Assembly: GCF_002902845.1 (NCBI RefSeq)
Contig: NZ_PPTF01000030.1
Coordinates: 1-64,000 of the forward strand
Source: Chromobacterium sinusclupearum
Lineage (GTDB): Bacteria; Pseudomonadota; Gammaproteobacteria; Burkholderiales; Chromobacteriaceae
Direction of reading: 5' to 3'
DNA length: 64,000 nt
The translations under genes and the position numbers were made by a program. Numbering within the stretch: the stretch's first letter is position 1; each line of letters begins with the position of its first letter. The notes under the pieces were generated by a model, which had not been told where the DNA came from, did not search any database, and saw only the letters and a program-made list of their open reading frames with translations. Positions 1 through 6,866 of this stretch are shown here, in pieces.

Positions 1-934
1 TGCTGGTGTCGAAACCCTTGTCCTCCGTGGTGCTGCCGATCAGGATTTCGCCGTTGTCTTTCTGCGCGATGTAGCAGTCGCTGGTGGTGATGCAGCCGCG
101 CAGCAGCTTGGGCATTTTTTCGGACAGCACGATCTGGCCCTTGACCGGCTTGACTGGGATGGTGCGGCCAGTGGCCCAGCGCGACAGTTCGGCGGCCCAG
201 GAGCCGCCGGCATTGATCAGCGTGTGGCAGGAAAAGTCTCCCGCTTCGGCGGTGCGCACGCCGGTGACGCGGCTGCCCTGGCGGACGACGTCGGTGACGT
301 TGACATTGAAAAACACGTCCGCGCCGTTCTGCCGCGCGGCTTCGGTGTAGGCGTCGGTCAGGCGGAAGGGATTGATCTGGTGGTCGCACAGGAATTCCAG
401 CGCGCCCTGTGCCTCTTCGCTGACGTATGGCTCATGCTCGCGCAGCTGGGCGCGGTCCAGCCAGCGCATTTGGCTGGACAGATGGGGAATCTGGGCGGCG
501 ATGTGCTCGGCGTAGAGCTGGTCTTCCTCGTCGTAAATGATGTACTTGAGCCCGGTTTCCTCAAACTTGAAGTCCGTGCCGTGGTTTGCCATCAGTTCCT
601 GATGCAGCATGGGATAGAGCGCGTTAGAGGCCAGCGCGAAGTCGAAGAAGCTCTGCGGCAGGATGTGCGGCGTGGTGGCATCCACCGCCATCGCCGCGCC
701 TGTGGCTTCCCGCTTGTGTTTGGCCGAGGTCATGCGGAAGAAGATCACGCCGCAGCCCAGGCCTACCGATTCGCCTATCGCCCACAGGCCGCCGGCGGAG
801 GCGCGGGAAGCGTTGCCGGGGCGCTTGCTGTCGATCAGCGCGATCTTCAGGTCGCGGTTCTTGGACAGCTGGTAGGCGCAGGAGGCGCCGATCACGCCGC
901 CGCCGGCGATCACGATGTCGTATTGCTTGCTCAT
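1..934 (-). CDS. hcnC: Hydrogen cyanide synthase subunit HcnC (partial, FAD oxidoreductase)
   Basis: Membrane-associated flavoenzyme subunit of cyanide synthase, which oxidises glycine to HCN and CO2. The first 311 residues are visible and the C-terminus lies beyond the left edge. An N-terminal FAD-binding GGGVIG motif sits at residues 11-16, and the sequence is of the DadA/glycine oxidase type. The ATG at 934 lies one base after the hcnB stop (TGA-C-ATG), which implies translational coupling. Identification rests on the HcnA-HcnB-HcnC order and on HcnA similarity; alone it could only be called a D-amino-acid-oxidase-like protein. Confidence 0.88.
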   Translation of the reverse strand, partial: MSKQYDIVIAGGGVIGASCAYQLSKNRDLKIALIDSKRPGNASRASAGGLWAIGESVGLGCGVIFFRMTSAKHKREATGAAMAVDATTPHILPQSFFDFALASNALYPMLHQELMANHGTDFKFEETGLKYIIYDEEDQLYAEHIAAQIPHLSSQMRWLDRAQLREHEPYVSEEAQGALEFLCDHQINPFRLTDAYTEAARQNGADVFFNVNVTDVVRQGSRVTGVRTAEAGDFSCHTLINAGGSWAAELSRWATGRTIPVKPVKGQIVLSEKMPKLLRGCITTSDCYIAQKDNGEILIGSTTEDKGFDTS

Positions 935-935
935 G

Positions 936-2342
936 TCAAACCTTCTCTGTCTGTTGGGCGTCGATTGCGGAGAACGCGGAGAACGGCAGCGGGTCCAGCG
1001 GAAAGCGCGGACGGATCCAGCCCACATCGTGCTTGCCCGTGTGCTCGCGCAGGCGGTCGCTGCAATACCCGACGCACATCTTGCCCTGGCAGTCTCCCAT
1101 GCTGACCCGGGTGCGCATCTTCAGGCTGATCAGGTCGTTGACGCCCTGTTCCAGCGCGGTGTCGATATCCTGGCGCGTGGCATGCTCGCAGCGGCAGATC
1201 ACGGTGTCGGGGGTGGGCAGCGCCAATTGGCCGAGGCCGCGCCGGGTGAAGCTGTCTATGCCCTTGCGGAAGCGCAGGAGGGACGCCAGCTCGCTCAGGC
1301 AAGCCTGGCGCTGGCTTTGCGCTTGCTGCTCGTCCAGTTTGCCGAGTTGGCGCAGCATGGATAGCGCGGCGATGCGGCCGGAAAGCATGGCCGCTTCTCC
1401 CCCCCGCAGGCCGCCGATGTCGCCGGCCAGATGGATGTTGTCGCGACTGCTGCGCTGCCAGTCGTCGTTGACGGGCTTCAGGTAGCCATCCTCGGCGTAA
1501 TGGTGCGCCAGGTCCATCTGCTGGGTCAGCTGGGTACGCGGAATGAAGCCGTAGCCTACCGCCAGCGTTTGCGCGGGGAAGCGGCGCGCGCCGGTCAGAT
1601 CGGCGCGCCAGTCGGCGTCATACGGCGCGACCGTCACCTCGTTCAGCTCGGCATCGCCATGCGCTTCCACCACACCCCAGCCGTAATGCAGCGGAATGCC
1701 GTGACGCTTCAGATAGGCCACCATGCTCAAGCCATCCAGGAATAGCTGCGGCTGGTTGAGCAGGGCCAGCGCTTCTTTAGCCAGCCGGCCGAAGGCGCTG
1801 GCCTCGTAAACGCCGGCGACTTCCGCGCCGGCGCGATGCAGTTGGCAAGCCACCAGCGGCAGCAGCGGGCCGGTGCCTACCAGAACGGTGCGTCCCAGCG
1901 GCTTGACGACGCCGCTCTTGATCTGCAATTGCAGGCCGCCCAGCATGATCACGCCGGGCAGGGTCCAGCCGGGGAAGGGCACGCTGCGTTCGTGGCAGCC
2001 GGCGGCCAGCAGCAGTTGCGAATAAGGAATGGGTTGTACCAGGTTTTCTTCCGTGAGCGCGAAGAGTTGGCTGGCATCGCCGCCGACGATGCGCGTGTTC
2101 AGGCGGATGTCGATCTGCGGGCGGAATTGCTCGAATTCGCGGTGCAGCGCCTGCATGTTGTCGCGGTAGCGTTCGCCCAGATAGTCCAGCACTACGCCCT
2201 GGCGCAGCGGGCCGCGGTAGACCACGCCGCCCAGGCGTGAAGCCTCGTCCAACAGCATGCTAGGCACGCCGTGGCGGGCCAGCGTCATGGCGGCCGACAT
2301 GCCGGCCGGTCCTCCGCCGACGATCACGGGTTTGGCGCTCAT
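936..2342 (-). CDS. hcnB: Hydrogen cyanide synthase subunit HcnB
   Basis: FAD/NAD(P)-dependent oxidoreductase subunit of cyanide synthase (468 aa). A dinucleotide-binding GGGPAG motif lies at residues 9-14 and a second nucleotide-binding segment (VGTGPLLP) in the middle. The C-terminal BFD-like segment has Cys383, Cys385, Cys418, Cys423 and Cys427, suited to a [2Fe-2S] cluster. The start chosen (MSAKPV) overlaps the hcnA stop by 4 bp (ATGA); the longer upstream reading only shadows hcnA. Middle gene of the hcnABC operon. Related opine/octopine oxidase subunits share this architecture, but the neighbours favour HcnB. Confidence 0.92.
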   Translation of the reverse strand: MSAKPVIVGGGPAGMSAAMTLARHGVPSMLLDEASRLGGVVYRGPLRQGVVLDYLGERYRDNMQALHREFEQFRPQIDIRLNTRIVGGDASQLFALTEENLVQPIPYSQLLLAAGCHERSVPFPGWTLPGVIMLGGLQLQIKSGVVKPLGRTVLVGTGPLLPLVACQLHRAGAEVAGVYEASAFGRLAKEALALLNQPQLFLDGLSMVAYLKRHGIPLHYGWGVVEAHGDAELNEVTVAPYDADWRADLTGARRFPAQTLAVGYGFIPRTQLTQQMDLAHHYAEDGYLKPVNDDWQRSSRDNIHLAGDIGGLRGGEAAMLSGRIAALSMLRQLGKLDEQQAQSQRQACLSELASLLRFRKGIDSFTRRGLGQLALPTPDTVICRCEHATRQDIDTALEQGVNDLISLKMRTRVSMGDCQGKMCVGYCSDRLREHTGKHDVGWIRPRFPLDPLPFSAFSAIDAQQTEKV

Positions 2343-2650
2343 TTCAGACCCTCCGTATCGAAGCGGTTGCTGGCGGTTTCTACCCGCATTCCGGGCTGTA
2401 CCAAGGTCTGGCAGGCGCGCCGCTTGTGGCGGCCGTCTATGCGTACCTGGCAGCAATGGCAGACGCCCATTCCGCAATAGGAGCCGGCGATCTGTTGATT
2501 GTCATTGCGGCTGAGCCGGCGCAGGCCGATCGCGTTCAGCACGCTGAGCACGGTTTCTCCAGGGGCGGCGGCAACCGCTTCTTCGTTGATGTGTATGGTT
2601 AGTGTCTGGCCTTGCAGGGCCTGGATGTCATGATTGCGGTTTAGAGCCAT
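2339..2650 (-). CDS. hcnA: Hydrogen cyanide synthase subunit HcnA, [2Fe-2S] protein
   Basis: Small ferredoxin-like electron-transfer subunit of cyanide synthase (103 aa, close to the roughly 104 aa of Pseudomonas HcnA). Cluster cysteines are Cys59, Cys64, Cys67 and Cys80 in a CGMGVCHCC...RRAC context that is very characteristic of HcnA. The start at MALNRN is preferred over an upstream ATG at 2719 because AAGG lies 8-9 bases before it and the length then fits the family. First gene of hcnABC. Its roughly 500-bp upstream region is AT-rich and holds candidate regulatory sites. In Pseudomonas, hcn is controlled by ANR and quorum sensing. Confidence 0.93.
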   Translation of the reverse strand: MALNRNHDIQALQGQTLTIHINEEAVAAAPGETVLSVLNAIGLRRLSRNDNQQIAGSYCGMGVCHCCQVRIDGRHKRRACQTLVQPGMRVETASNRFDTEGLK

Positions 2651-2842
2651 GAAACACCTTGCTGAATGGAAGATTTGGCGGGTGTGTTTGTATCTGCATG
2701 CGCCGGGAGGCCCGCCCATCCTTTCCCGCCATGCTTTAGCCGTTCGCCCATGGGCTGGGCTTTTATTGAATGCAAATAATTATGACATGTGGAAATTAAC
2801 TTAATTTGAATAAATTTTTATCATTGTCTGAATTTTATTCAT

Positions 2843-2856
2843 TTAACAAAAATCAA
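2843..2856 (-). promoter_or_regulatory. Weak candidate ANR/FNR box upstream of hcnA
   Basis: TTAAC-AAAA-ATCAA matches the FNR/ANR consensus TTGAT-N4-ATCAA at 8 of 10 defined positions. Its centre is about 200 bp upstream of hcnA. A -10-like TAAAAA on the minus strand lies roughly 30 bp nearer the gene, which would give a class II activator layout. ANR control of hcn is established in Pseudomonas; here it is inferred from a partial match in AT-rich DNA. Confidence 0.35.
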
Positions 2857-2883
2857 ATTTTGAATTCATATCCATCAGAAAAT

Positions 2884-2902
2884 GACAGTTATCCAAACTG
2901 TC
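2884..2902. promoter_or_regulatory. 19-bp perfect inverted repeat (operator candidate)
   Basis: GACAGTT-N5-AACTGTC, with perfect 7-bp arms, lies in the divergent region about 234 bp from hcnA and 250 bp from the lipoprotein gene. The outward CTG...CAG order of LuxR-type boxes is absent, so I do not call it a CviR site. The regulator is unknown. Confidence 0.45.
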
Positions 2903-3151
2903 TGTTACTTTTTCCATACGGTCTGTTTATGTGAATTTGGCGGGATTATTAATAAAACTTCATACAACAGCCTTTTTTAGAAATTTCTATTTAAAACAAA
3001 TATGCTCTCGGCGCGGGATGGCTACAAACGCTTACATGCGGAAACCTAAAGCGTGCTGAAAGCACAGGGGACGGATGTCATGCTGTGATCAGCAGGAGTG
3101 TGGTTCGGACTCCGGAAAAATCGAGAAGACAGATTCCCAAGGAGATGCAAG

Positions 3152-3670
3152 GTGGAATGGAAGAAGCAGGGCGTCAAATGGATGGCCTTGGTGCTGGCGG
3201 CCGCCAGCCTCAGCGCGTGCGTGGTGACGCCGCCGCGCGCCCAGATGGTGTATCAGCCGGCGTCGGTGCGCCTGGACCTGCCGCGCGAATGGCGTCCAGC
3301 GGAGCACCCGTATTATCTGCATGCGATGAGCGATTTGCGTCAGGCGCGGGCTTATCTGGCGCGGCCGGATTATCCGCAGATCGCCGATGACGAGCGCCGC
3401 GCGGTAGGCGAGATCGATGCCGCGCTGAACGAGATGCAACGCGCCGCGATTGAAGACGGCAAAGACCCCTGGCGCTATGAGCAGCCGGACGCGCGCATGA
3501 GCCCAACCGACCGCTTCCACAAGGCGCTGGAGCTGCTGGATGCCGCCCGCCGCGACGCCAGCCATCAGGAAGACGATCCGTGGGTGCGCGATCTGCAGCA
3601 TCGCATCCTTCACCACATAGACGGCGCGCACCGTGCCGTGCAGCAGGCTATCAACGACGCCCTGCGCTAA
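3152..3670 (+). CDS. Putative lipoprotein, HPYYLHA paralogue 1
   Basis: 172-aa predicted lipoprotein of unknown function. A GTG start at 3152 is chosen because AAGGAG lies 7 bp upstream and it gives a compact signal peptide ending in the lipobox LSAC (Cys23). The mature part is charged and helical and contains EHPYYLHAMSDLRQAR, then repeated DDER, DGKD, DRFHKA and EDDP segments. It is a clear tandem paralogue of the next gene, 37 bp downstream. No catalytic motif is recognised. A role in the envelope is inferred only from the export signal. Confidence 0.8.
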   Translation: MEWKKQGVKWMALVLAAASLSACVVTPPRAQMVYQPASVRLDLPREWRPAEHPYYLHAMSDLRQARAYLARPDYPQIADDERRAVGEIDAALNEMQRAAIEDGKDPWRYEQPDARMSPTDRFHKALELLDAARRDASHQEDDPWVRDLQHRILHHIDGAHRAVQQAINDALR

Positions 3671-3707
3671 GCCGGCGAAAGTTTAAGAATAATTCGAGGA
3701 GACAATC

Positions 3708-4211
3708 ATGAAACTGCGTGGAATTCTGACGGTCCTGGTTTTTGCCGCTGCCGGCAACGCCATATTGAGCGTCCCTGCCTTGGCCGATGGCTGGCGCGAG
3801 GGAGATCCGTGGAACTGGCAGCAGCACCAATGGCATCCGGAGGAACACCCGTACTATCTGCACGCGATGAGCGATTTGCGTCAGGCGCGCGATCTGCTGG
3901 CCAGGCCGGACTACCCGCAAGTCATGGATGACGAGCGCCATGCTGTCGATGAGATAAACAAGGCGATGCGCAAGATGCGCGACGCGGCCATCGACGACGG
4001 CAAGGACATCTACGACCGCATGCCGCCGGATGCCCGCTGGCGGCCGGAAGACCGCTTCCACCAGGCCAAGGAGCTGCTGGCCAAGGCCCGCCAGGATGCG
4101 ACCCATCGCGAGGACGATCCGTATCTGCGTTCGCTGCAGCGCGACATCGTCCATCATATTGATGAGGCCCAGCGCGCCATTGATCAGGCAATCAACGACG
4201 CATTGCGCTGA
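3708..4211 (+). CDS. Periplasmic protein, HPYYLHA paralogue 2
   Basis: 167-aa exported protein with a Sec signal peptide ending near ALA-DGW (about residue 27) and no lipobox. The body shares EHPYYLHAMSDLRQAR, LARPDYPQ, DDERHAV, DGKD, DRFHQAKELL and the C-terminal QAINDALR with the upstream lipoprotein, so the two arose by tandem duplication. One copy is predicted to be membrane-anchored and the other soluble, which suggests partners in the same compartment. A good AGGAG lies 8 bp before the ATG. Function unknown. Confidence 0.82.
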   Translation: MKLRGILTVLVFAAAGNAILSVPALADGWREGDPWNWQQHQWHPEEHPYYLHAMSDLRQARDLLARPDYPQVMDDERHAVDEINKAMRKMRDAAIDDGKDIYDRMPPDARWRPEDRFHQAKELLAKARQDATHREDDPYLRSLQRDIVHHIDEAQRAIDQAINDALR

Positions 4212-4288
4212 GTCTCGCCTGCCGCCGGTGTGACGCCGGATAGGGCTTGCGCTACCATCAGGCAAGATTAAGCCAGATGGAGTATGCA

Positions 4289-5284
4289 ATGAGCCGAATC
4301 CTGGTGCTCTACACCGGTGGTACCATAGGCATGGACCACACCCCCGAAGGCCTGGCTCCCGTGCCGGGCCTGCTGCCGCGCCTGCTGCAGCGTTTCGAAC
4401 GTCCCGGGCTGGAATTCCACATCGTTGAATTCGCGCAGCTGATCGACTCCTCCGCCATCACCCCGCGTCAATGGAACGAGATCATCGACGCCTTGGTCTC
4501 GCGCTATGCGCAATACGACGGCTTCGTTGTGATCCACGGCACCGATACCATGGCCTATACCGCCAGCGTGCTGGCCTTCGCCCTGCAGGGCTTGGCCAAG
4601 CCGGTGGTGCTGACCGGCGCCCAGTTGCCGCTGGTTCATCCGCGCTCGGACGGCTGGGCCAATCTGGCCGACGCCTTCGAGGCAGCCTGCCAGGCTGATC
4701 TGCATGAAGTCGCCATCGCTTTCAACCGCCTGCTGCTGCGCGGCTGCCGCGCCCGCAAGCTGGACGCCGAACGATTTGACGGCTTCAACAGCCCTAATGC
4801 CGAGCCTCTGGCCGAGTTCGCCATCCATGCTCATTGGCGGCGAGATCGCTGGCTCAAGCAGGACGACGGATGGCGGCCGCAACGGGTCAATGAAGAACTG
4901 AAGCTGGCCGCGTTGATGCTGACCCCGGGCTATGGCAGCGCATGGGCCGGGCGCGCCTTGCAAAGCGGGGAGCTGGATGGCGCCATCCTGTTGAGCTATG
5001 GCAGCGGCAATGCCCCCGCCGATCCCGCGCTGCTGGACGGCATTGCGGCGATGGCGGCGCGCGGTTGCCCGGTGTTGACCTTGACCCAGGTGGTGAAGGG
5101 CGCGGTGGAGGTGGGCGCTTATGCCGCCAGCCAGCCGCTGGCGCGAGCCGGCGCGCTGCCGGGAGCGGATCTGACGCCGGAGGCGGCGCTGGCCAAGCTG
5201 CATGTGCTGTTGTCGGCGGCGCCGTCCGCCGCGGCGCTGCGCGAGGCGCTGGCTTGCTCCTTGCGTGGCGAGATCACCCTGTAA
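4289..5284 (+). CDS. ansA: Type I (cytoplasmic) L-asparaginase
   Basis: Hydrolyses L-asparagine to aspartate and ammonia. 331 aa, typical of the cytoplasmic class, with no signal peptide. The two family signatures are present: TGGTIGM at residues 9-15 holding the nucleophilic Thr, and HGTDTM at 83-88 holding the second Thr-Asp pair. The start MSRILV is chosen because GGAG lies 6 bp upstream; the in-frame ATG at 4277 has no such site. It stands alone and is followed by a hairpin terminator at 5309-5336, which is part of the first unit of the repeat array. Confidence 0.92.
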   Translation: MSRILVLYTGGTIGMDHTPEGLAPVPGLLPRLLQRFERPGLEFHIVEFAQLIDSSAITPRQWNEIIDALVSRYAQYDGFVVIHGTDTMAYTASVLAFALQGLAKPVVLTGAQLPLVHPRSDGWANLADAFEAACQADLHEVAIAFNRLLLRGCRARKLDAERFDGFNSPNAEPLAEFAIHAHWRRDRWLKQDDGWRPQRVNEELKLAALMLTPGYGSAWAGRALQSGELDGAILLSYGSGNAPADPALLDGIAAMAARGCPVLTLTQVVKGAVEVGAYAASQPLARAGALPGADLTPEAALAKLHVLLSAAPSAAALREALACSLRGEITL

Positions 5285-5308
5285 GGCGTGGCGGGTGTTG
5301 AAGCCAGG

Positions 5309-5336
5309 CTGCCTAAAAAACAGGCAGCATTTTTTC
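5309..5336 (+). terminator. Intrinsic terminator of ansA, embedded in repeat unit 1
   Basis: GCTGCCT-AAAAAAC-AGGCAGC forms a perfect 7-bp stem and is followed by ATTTTTT. The loop is the A6 tract of the first DnaA-box unit, so one sequence appears to serve both purposes. Other copies keep the A6 tract but only partly keep the stem. Confidence 0.75.
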
Positions 5337-5410
5337 ATGCTTGGCATTCAAGGACTTGCCGCGCTTGTCCACAGCGCTTCCACATTTCTCTGCACCGGAG
5401 ATGTGGGCAA
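5311..5410 (+). repeat. DnaA-box unit, copy 1 of 6
   Basis: Layout: GCCTAAAAAA at 5311-5320, TTGTCCACA at 5365-5373, direct GCTTCCACA at 5376-5384 (11-bp pitch), inverted box TGTGGGCAA at 5402-5410. The T before the A6 tract lies 51 bp before box 1. It begins 26 bp after the ansA stop codon and doubles as its terminator stem-loop. Confidence 0.75.
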
Positions 5411-5459
5411 CGGCCCTATTGAGGGGGAGGCGGCGAGGTGGCCGCGCGTACTGCGGTTT

Positions 5460-5560
5460 GCCTAAAAAATAGTCATCCGGGCATGGGTGAAGCAAAATCA
5501 GCCACTTGCGCTGTTTGTCCACAATCGGCGCACAGGATTGTGTACTGTAGGTGGGGATTT
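5460..5560 (+). repeat. DnaA-box unit, copy 2 of 6
   Basis: GCCTAAAAAATAG at 5460, TTGTCCACA at 5515-5523, direct degenerate box ending CGCACA at 5529-5534, and a poor inverted box TGGGGATTT at 5552-5560. The A-tract to box 1 spacing is 52 bp. Confidence 0.68.
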
Positions 5561-5586
5561 CTCTGGATGGGCGAGAAGTCGAATTT

Positions 5587-5686
5587 GCCTAAAAAATAGG
5601 CGGCCAGGTTTTTCCTTTGGATTTCATCGGCTTGCTCAAGCTATCCACAGCGGGTCCACACAACGCCTCACTTGAACTGGGGGAAA
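5587..5686 (+). repeat. DnaA-box unit, copy 3 of 6
   Basis: GCCTAAAAAATAGGC at 5587-5601 is itself a short inverted repeat. CTATCCACA at 5641-5649 and GGGTCCACA at 5652-5660 are direct boxes at 11-bp pitch; the inverted element is TGGGGGAAA at 5678-5686. The A-tract to box 1 spacing is 51 bp. Confidence 0.7.
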
Positions 5687-5697
5687 AGTTCCCGCTT

Positions 5698-5798
5698 GAT
5701 TAAAAAATAGACGGGTGGGCAAATGTCTTATTCCATCAAGGCGTTGCCTGCCTTTTCCACAGCCGGCCCACAGCGCTGTCCCCGTCTATTGTGAAAAA
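5698..5798 (+). repeat. DnaA-box unit, copy 4 of 6
   Basis: GATTAAAAAATAG at 5698, TTTTCCACA at 5753-5761, direct box ending CCCACA at 5767-5772, inverted TGTGAAAAA at 5790-5798. It ends 24 bp before the TATAAT of the NadR-like gene, so its inverted box abuts the -35 position. It shares an extra CTGTCC, 4 bp after box 2, with copy 6. Confidence 0.7.
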
Positions 5799-5822
5799 CG
5801 CGGAAAGCCTTTGCCGTCGCGG

Positions 5823-5828
5823 TATAAT
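5823..5828 (+). promoter_or_regulatory. -10 hexamer for the NadR-like gene
   Basis: A perfect TATAAT lies 64 bp upstream of the chosen start at 5892. No good -35 hexamer is found at 17 bp (GCGGAA), and the inverted box of repeat copy 4 lies just upstream. An activator-dependent or DnaA-modulated promoter is therefore possible (inference). Confidence 0.5.
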
Positions 5829-5891
5829 GGTGGGCTTGGCCGAGCGATGGCCGGCGCGTCCTGCCGGCGGCTTGGCGCGGACGCGAGGGCA

Positions 5892-6443
5892 ATGCGGCAA
5901 CAATATGGCGACAAGCCGATCCGGGTGGCGATAGTCGGACCGGAATCCAGCGGCAAGAGCACATTGGCGGAAGATCTGGCGCGCCGTTTGCGCGAGCAAG
6001 GGTGGGCGGCGACATGGGTGGAGGAGTATTCCCGGGCCTATTACGCCGATAAGCCCTACGTCTCCACACCGGCCGACATCGAGGCGATCGCCGCCGGCCA
6101 GCTGGCGGCGGAGGGCGCGGCGGCGGCGGTCAGCCGCATCCTGCTGTGCGACACTACGGTGCTGACCTGCAAGATCTGGGCGGAGGTGGCCCACGGCGCG
6201 GCTTCGGCGCAGCTGTTGGCCTTGTACCGGCCGCACGATTACGACTTGACGCTGTTGGCCTGCCCGGACATTCCCTGGCAGCCTGATCCATTGCGCAGCC
6301 ACCCCACCCAGCGCGACTGGCTGCTGGAGCTGCATAGGCAGGAACTGGCGCGGCAGGGCATCCAAGCGGTGGAATTGCGCGGCGCGCGCGAGCCGCGGCT
6401 GGCGCGGGCGCTGCAGGCGGTCTTGGCTTTGCTGGCTGCTTAA
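5892..6443 (+). CDS. NadR-like AAA-family nucleoside (nicotinamide riboside) kinase
   Basis: 183-aa ATP-binding protein resembling the C-terminal ribosylnicotinamide kinase domain of NadR, which makes NMN from nicotinamide riboside. A Walker A motif GPESSGKS lies at residues 16-23, followed by EEYSRAYY, a CDTT motif and the PDIPWQPDP-R segment typical of this family. No HTH or NMN-adenylyltransferase domain is present, so it is a stand-alone kinase domain. The ATG at 5892 is preferred because homology begins there, although the SD (GAGGG) is close to it. The gene sits inside the repeat array: copy 4 covers its promoter region and copy 5 overlaps its stop codon. Confidence 0.8.
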   Translation: MRQQYGDKPIRVAIVGPESSGKSTLAEDLARRLREQGWAATWVEEYSRAYYADKPYVSTPADIEAIAAGQLAAEGAAAAVSRILLCDTTVLTCKIWAEVAHGAASAQLLALYRPHDYDLTLLACPDIPWQPDPLRSHPTQRDWLLELHRQELARQGIQAVELRGAREPRLARALQAVLALLAA

Positions 6444-6537
6444 AAAATAATCAGAGGCGAAACGGGCAGCAAAAACAGCGGCTTGCCGCGCTTGTCCACA
6501 GCGCCTCCACAAGATTGTTCGCCGCGAGCGTGGATAG
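6438..6537 (+). repeat. DnaA-box unit, copy 5 of 6 (overlaps stop codon)
   Basis: GCTTAAAAAATAA at 6438 includes the TAA stop (6441-6443) of the NadR-like gene. TTGTCCACA lies at 6492-6500, the direct GCCTCCACA at 6503-6511 and the inverted CGTGGATAG at 6529-6537. The A-tract to box 1 spacing is 51 bp. The stretch from GGCTTGCC through box 1 is almost identical to copy 1. Confidence 0.75.
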
Positions 6538-6549
6538 CCCGGCGTGGCT

Positions 6550-6649
6550 GCCTAAAAAATGGGCGGCAAGAAAAACATCAGACAGATTAAGGGCTTGGCG
6601 GCCTTGTCCACAGGCCGCTCACAAGCCTGTCCAGAATGAGTGTGAAAAA
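6550..6649 (+). repeat. DnaA-box unit, copy 6 of 6 (abuts start codon)
   Basis: GCCTAAAAAATG at 6550, TTGTCCACA at 6604-6612, direct box ending CTCACA at 6618-6623, inverted TGTGAAAAA at 6641-6649. The last base lies directly before the ATG at 6650. CTGTCC at 6627 and the inverted box sit at exactly the same offsets as in copy 4. Confidence 0.75.
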
Positions 6650-6865
6650 ATGAAAGAAACCTTCAAGCTGGCCAGCGAATACATCGCGCTGTGCGACCTG
6701 CTCAAGGCCTGCAACGTCTGCCATTCCGGCGGCGCCGCCAAGCATTTCATCGGCGAGGGCAATGTGCGGGTGGATGGGCAGGTGGAGCTGCGCAAAACCT
6801 GCAAGATCCGCGCCGGTCAGCAAGTCAGCGGCGATGGCTTCACCATCGTGGTCGAGGCCGCCTGA
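6650..6865 (+). CDS. YbcJ-like S4-domain RNA-binding protein
   Basis: 71-aa single S4 domain, the size and pattern of the YbcJ family: LCDLLKACNVCHSGGAAKHFI, then VRVDGQVELRKTCKIRAGQ. S4 domains bind structured RNA, often rRNA; the target is unknown. The start follows family length. No clear Shine-Dalgarno is visible, because the bases directly upstream are the last box of repeat copy 6. The next gene starts 1 bp after this stop (TGA-C-ATG), so the two are probably co-translated. Confidence 0.85.
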   Translation: MKETFKLASEYIALCDLLKACNVCHSGGAAKHFIGEGNVRVDGQVELRKTCKIRAGQQVSGDGFTIVVEAA

Positions 6866-6866
6866 C

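Larger units (their letters stand above)
2651..3151. other. AT-rich divergent intergenic region between hcnA and the lipoprotein gene
   Basis: About 500 bp without a gene, separating the leftward hcn operon from the rightward paralogue pair. Positions 2760-3000 are strikingly AT-rich against the surrounding DNA. Besides the two candidate sites listed separately, a 6-bp inverted pair ACGCTT/AAGCGT lies at 3028-3033 and 3049-3054. No convincing coding sequence or structured RNA is seen. Confidence 0.6.

Noticed and set aside
2896..2925. A LuxR/CviR box in the hcnA promoter
   Set aside because: CTGTCTG and ACGGTCTG fragments are present, but no CTG-N10-14-CAG dyad with the expected symmetry is found.
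5311..6649. The repeated TAAAAAAT blocks as a CRISPR array or transposon family
   Set aside because: Only short motifs at fixed spacing are conserved, gaps between units vary from 11 to 49 bp plus a whole gene, there are no spacers of uniform length, no cas genes and no terminal inverted repeats or target duplications.
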